Assembly: GCA_026874595.1 (NCBI GenBank)
Contig: CM049309.1
Span: 53,480,079 to 53,544,078, forward strand
Source: Sipunculus nudus
Lineage: Eukaryota > Annelida > Sipuncula > Golfingiida > Sipunculidae
Length of the DNA: 64,000 nt
Reading direction: 5' to 3'
Below the pieces are notes generated by a model, which saw nothing but the letters and a program-made list of their open reading frames with translations, was not told the DNA's origin and ran no database searches. The translations under genes were made by a program, and so were the position numbers. This document shows, one piece after another, positions 60,283 to 64,000 of the stretch. Positions within the stretch are counted from its first letter, which is position 1, and each line of letters begins with the position of its first letter.

Positions 60283-63173
60283 GACATTTCTTGGCACCGC
60301 AGGTGCCAGAGTATCCCCAGACATAGTAGGCCCCCACCCCCTTTATAAATAGACCCCCATTTTTAGCAGCATATACTGACACTTGGCATATTCATTGTTT
60401 CTTCCATCTTACAATCCACAATCTTGTTAAAGATGTTGGTCCTGTGACCTTGATCTTTTTAAAGATGTGTCCTGTGACCTTGACCTGTGACCTCATGACC
60501 CCAAAATCAAATCTGGTCTTGCTTTTCCAATGGGACATATGCAAGTTAAGTTTGAAATCTATACATCAATAAAGCAGGAATTATCACCAAGAAACTAATT
60601 TTTGGACAGATGGCTCCTGTGACCTTCACCTTTGACCTTAAAATTGATAGTGTTCTTCCTCTCTTATAAGGAGAACTATATGTGCAAGATGAAAGATCTG
60701 AGATGAAATGTCTGGATGAAAATGCATCCACATCTTTTTAAAGATGTGTCCTGTGACCTTGACCTTTGACCTTATCACCCCAAAATCAATTTGGGTCTTG
60801 CTTTTCCAATGGGACATATACAAGTCAAGTTTGAAATCCATACATCAATAAAAGCAGGAACTATCATCCAGAAACTAATTTTTGGACAGATGGCTCCTGT
60901 GACCTTCACCTTTGACCTTGTGACCTCACAATTGATAGGGGTCTTCCACTCTTGGCAGGTGAACTATATATGCAAGAGGAAAGATCTGAGATGAATTGTT
61001 TGGCTGAAAATGCATCTACAATCTTTTTAAAGAGGTTTCCTGTGACCTTGACCTTTGACCTCATGACCCCAAAATCAATTCAGGTCTTGCTTTTCCAATG
61101 GGTCAAATTCAAGTCAAGTTTGAAATCCATACATCAATAAAAGAAGGAATTATCATCCAGAAACTAATTTTTGGACAGATGGCTCCTGTGACCTTCACCT
61201 TTGACCTTGTGACCTCAAAATTGATAGGGTTCTTCCTCTCTTGGCAGGTGAACTATATGTGCAAGATGAAAGATCTGAGATGAATTGTTTGGCTGAAAAT
61301 GCATCCACAATCTTTTTAAAGAGGTTTCCTGTGACCTTGACCTTTGACCTCATGACCCCAAAATCAATTCAGGTCTTGCTTTTCCAAAGGGTCAAATACA
61401 AGTCGAGTTTGAAATCCATACATCAATAAAAGAAGGAATTATCATCCAGAAACTAATTTTTGGACAGATGGCTCCTGTGACCTTCACCTTTGACATTGTG
61501 ACCTCAAAATTGATAGGGTTCTTCCTCTCTTGGCAGGTGAACTATATGTGCAAGATGAAAGATCTGAGATGAAATGTTTGGCTGAAAATGCATCCACATC
61601 TTTTTAAAGGTGTGTCCTGTGACCTTGACCTTTGACCTCATAACCTCAAAATCAATTTGGGTCTTGCTTTTCCAATGGGACATATACAAGTCAAGTTTGA
61701 AATCCATACATCAATAAAAGCAGGAATTATCATCCAGAAACTAATTTTTGGACAGATGGCTCCTGTGACCTTCACCTTTGACATTGTGACCTCAAAATTG
61801 ATAGGGTTCTTCCTCTCTTGGCAGGTGAACTATATGTGCCAGATGAAAGATCTGAGATGAAATGTTTGGCTGAAAATGCATCCACATCTTTTTAAAGGTG
61901 TGTCCTGTGACCTTGACCTTTGACCTCATAACCTCAAAATCAATTTGGGTCTTGCTTTTCCAATGGGACATATACAAGTCAAGTTTGAAATCCATACATC
62001 AATAAAAGCAGGAATTATCATCCAGAAACTAATTTTTGGACAGATGGCTCCTGTGACCTTCACCTTTGACCTTGTGACCTCAAAACTGATAGGGGTCTTC
62101 CTCTATTGGCAGATGACTTACATGTGCAAGATGAAAGGTCTGAGATGAAATGTTTGGCTGAAAATGCATCCACAATCTTTTTAAAGATGTGTCCTGTGAC
62201 CTTGACCTTTGACCTCATGACCCCAAAATCAATTGGAGTCTTGCTTTTTCAATGGGACATATATAAGTCAAGTTTGAAATCAATACATCAATAAAAGCAG
62301 GAATTATCATCCAGAAACTAATTTTTGGACAGATAGCTCCTGTGGCCTTGACCTCTGACCTTTTGACCCAAAAAGGTATATGGATCATCCACTACTGGCA
62401 AGTGAGCTATATATTCAAGATGGAAGACCTAAGATGAAAGTTTGGCTTAAAATGCATCCACAGTATCTTTTAAAATGCCAGTCCAGTGACCTTGACCTTT
62501 GACCTCATGACCCTAGAACCTATAGGGTTCTTACTTTAGTGGTGGGCCATACATAAGTCATGTTTGAAATCCATATGGCTATCAACACTGGAGATATCAT
62601 AAGAGGTGTGTGATTTTCACCATATATGGCAATATTCAAGGTCAAGGCCACTATCATAGGAAAGGTCATGACCCCAATTTAAATAAACATCATCCCATAA
62701 CCCATACCTATGTATATGCATAATATAAAAGAAATCTGTCCATTAGTTTTTGACTTATAATGCTTACAGTACTATAAGGTGGCAATTTTGGGGGTATTAA
62801 ACGGCACAAAAACAAGTAAAGAATAATAGGTGGCGCCACCAGTTTCTGGAACATGACAACCCTATCCATGATCTTCCATCAACTTGATTTTGGGATAAAT
62901 CCATGCAAGATTTCTTGAGATATTAAAGAATTTGTGTGATTTTCCCCAAAATTGGACCTATTCAAGGTCAAGGACACTCTCCTAGTAAAGGTCATGACCT
63001 CATTTTAAATAGGCGTCGTCCTCTCACCCATATCTATACATATACCAAGTTTGGTAAAGTTCCGTGAAATATTTTTTGGGTTATCGCGCCAACAAGATTT
63101 ATATGCGGCGGCGGCGGCGGCGGGACCGGTATGAAAACATAGTATCCCCCGACTTTGTCTGGGGATACAACTA
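60283..63173 (+). mobile_element. Nested Helentron/DINE-like element, GTATCCCC-ended family
   Basis: The 5' end has the hairpin TGGCACC-GCA-GGTGCCA and then GTATCCCCAGACA (60311-60323). The 3' end has the exact inverse TGTCTGGGGATAC (63156-63168), which closes a hairpin (63142-63168), followed by AACTAAT. A (GGC)n tract (63104-63123) precedes it. Removing 60283-63173 rejoins the host satellite (..TCTGGAAACTA with ATATGTGGATTGATGG), as in intact units GAAACTAATTTTTGGACAGATGG-like. The body holds the 288-bp satellite and one GGTGGCGCCACC (62829-62840). No coding capacity. Confidence 0.7.
60430..62590 (+). repeat. 288-bp higher-order satellite rich in AGGTCA half-sites
   Basis: About 7.5 copies with starts spaced 288-290 bases (TGACCTTGACCTTTGACCT at 60754, 61043, 61332, 61620, 61908, 62197, 62487). 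Each unit is two diverged halves of about 144 bases, one with TGACCTTGACCTTTGACCT, the other with TGACCTTCACCTTTGACCTT. On the minus strand the first reads AGGTCAAAGGTCAAGGTCA, three direct nuclear-receptor half-sites. Frames of 61-67 codons in the array repeat with it and are not genes. Confidence 0.9.
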
Positions 63174-63815
63174 ATATGTGGATTGATGGCCCCCATGACC
63201 TTGACCTTGTGACCCCAAAATCCATCAGTTACTTCAACTATTGGCAGGTGAGCAACATCTGGAAGATAGAATGTTTGGGACAGAAAGTTTGGCTAAAAAT
63301 ATATCAACAATCTTTTTAAAGAGGTGGGTCCTGTGACCTTGACCTTTGGCCCTATGACCACAAAATCAAAAGGGTTCTTACATTATTAGTGGGTCATATA
63401 TAAGTCAAAATTGAAACCAATATGTCAATCCAAACTGGAGTTATCATCCAGAAACAAATGTGTGGACAGATGGGGCCCTGTGATGATGACCTTTGACCTT
63501 GTGACCCCCATATCAATCAGTTTCTTCCCGTATTGGCAGCTCAGCTATATGTGCAAGATGCAAGGTTTTGGATGAAAAGTTTGGCTTAAAATGCATCCAT
63601 AATCTTTCTAAATAAGTGGGTACTGTGACCTTGACCTTTGACCTCATGACTCCAAAATGGAACAGAATCTTCCCCTATTGGCAGGTTAACGATATCTTGA
63701 AGATTGAAGGTTTGGGATGAAAAGTTTGGCTTCAAATGCATATGCATTCTTTTTAAAGAATTGACAAAGCGCCATTCCTATACCTCAGTTGACTTAGAGT
63801 CAGCTGAGCTAAAAA

Positions 63816-64000
63816 CTAAGAGATGAGCCATCCAAACCTAACTTTTCTCCCTAGCCAATATATAACCTGGGGCAACGAAATGCTTTCATTTCTCCTCACC
63901 AAGCTTAAAAGTTACCGCCAGTTTTTATTCTATCCCTGCCAGGCTTTATCATCTAATAAAATAATAATATTAATAGTTACATAGAAAAGAATCATTAATC
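63816..64000. other. Flanking sequence, nothing recognised
   Basis: AT-rich sequence to the window end; too short to judge. Confidence 0.3.

Larger units (their letters stand above)
60111..63815 (+). mobile_element. DINE-like element with diverged 288-bp satellite, interrupted by a nested element
   Basis: The 3' end is the ACAAGGGAC-family hairpin (63783-63810, CTCAGTTGACT / AGTCAGCTGAG) followed by AAAAAC. The body outside the nested insertion (60111-60282 and 63174-63780) is a degenerate form of the satellite that also fills the nested element. I did not find the 5' ACAAGGGAC end, so the left border is uncertain. Confidence 0.5.

Noticed and set aside
60791..62294. A series of 61-67-codon plus frames with near-identical translations, and matching minus frames
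   Set aside because: They repeat with the 288-bp satellite period, have no domain, and change frame with the array; they are by-products of the repeat.

Overview
The window is eukaryotic nuclear DNA: AT-rich, intron- and repeat-dominated, with no operons and no long host reading frames. The repeat content suggests a marine invertebrate, most likely a bivalve mollusc. It holds dispersed elements with ACGG/ACAG tetranucleotide tracts, which recall the bivalve Pearl/DINE (Helentron-type) families, a CR1/L2-group LINE with a 2A-like peptide, and several TA-flanked MITEs. The species assignment is inference.

Host genes are almost absent. The one confident host coding piece is a single minus-strand exon at 4593-4731 that matches ceramide glucosyltransferase (UGCG, GT21 family); its other exons were not found and are probably outside the window. 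A possible signal-peptide exon (about 1009-1129, plus strand) and a possible minus-strand exon (9718-9954) are weak candidates.

Layout. 0-10 kb: two foldback elements (1130-2003 and 8643-9128) whose long inverted arms are built from short palindromic words, a pogo/Tc1-like element (7052-8036), and the UGCG exon. 10.9-15.4 kb: Helentron/DINE-like copies. 15.5-17.5 kb: a TIR transposon with 25-bp perfect ends, which has a truncated sister at 38.6-39.1 kb. 21.1-26.0 kb: a nearly intact LINE with an 11-bp target-site duplication, ORF1, and an ORF2 broken by one frameshift. 30.3-31.8 kb: an element carrying a 278-bp tandem array. 34.1-38.4 and 42.6-45.7 kb: three more DINE-like copies, two of them (3.1 kb) nearly identical. 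40.6-42.3 kb: a reverse-strand LINE remnant. 51.6-52.1 kb: a minisatellite. 55.9-63.8 kb: nested elements. A 62-bp-type minisatellite is interrupted by a 3.0-kb DINE-like element, and a 288-bp satellite is interrupted by another element that carries the same satellite.

The most unusual signals are the shared architecture of three terminal-sequence families (5' palindrome, subterminal inverted repeat, tandem payload, microsatellite, 3' hairpin followed in most copies by CTAA), a 12-bp perfect palindrome (GGTGGCGCCACC) repeated 11 times across these otherwise different elements, and a 288-bp higher-order satellite packed with direct repeats of the nuclear-receptor half-site AGGTCA.
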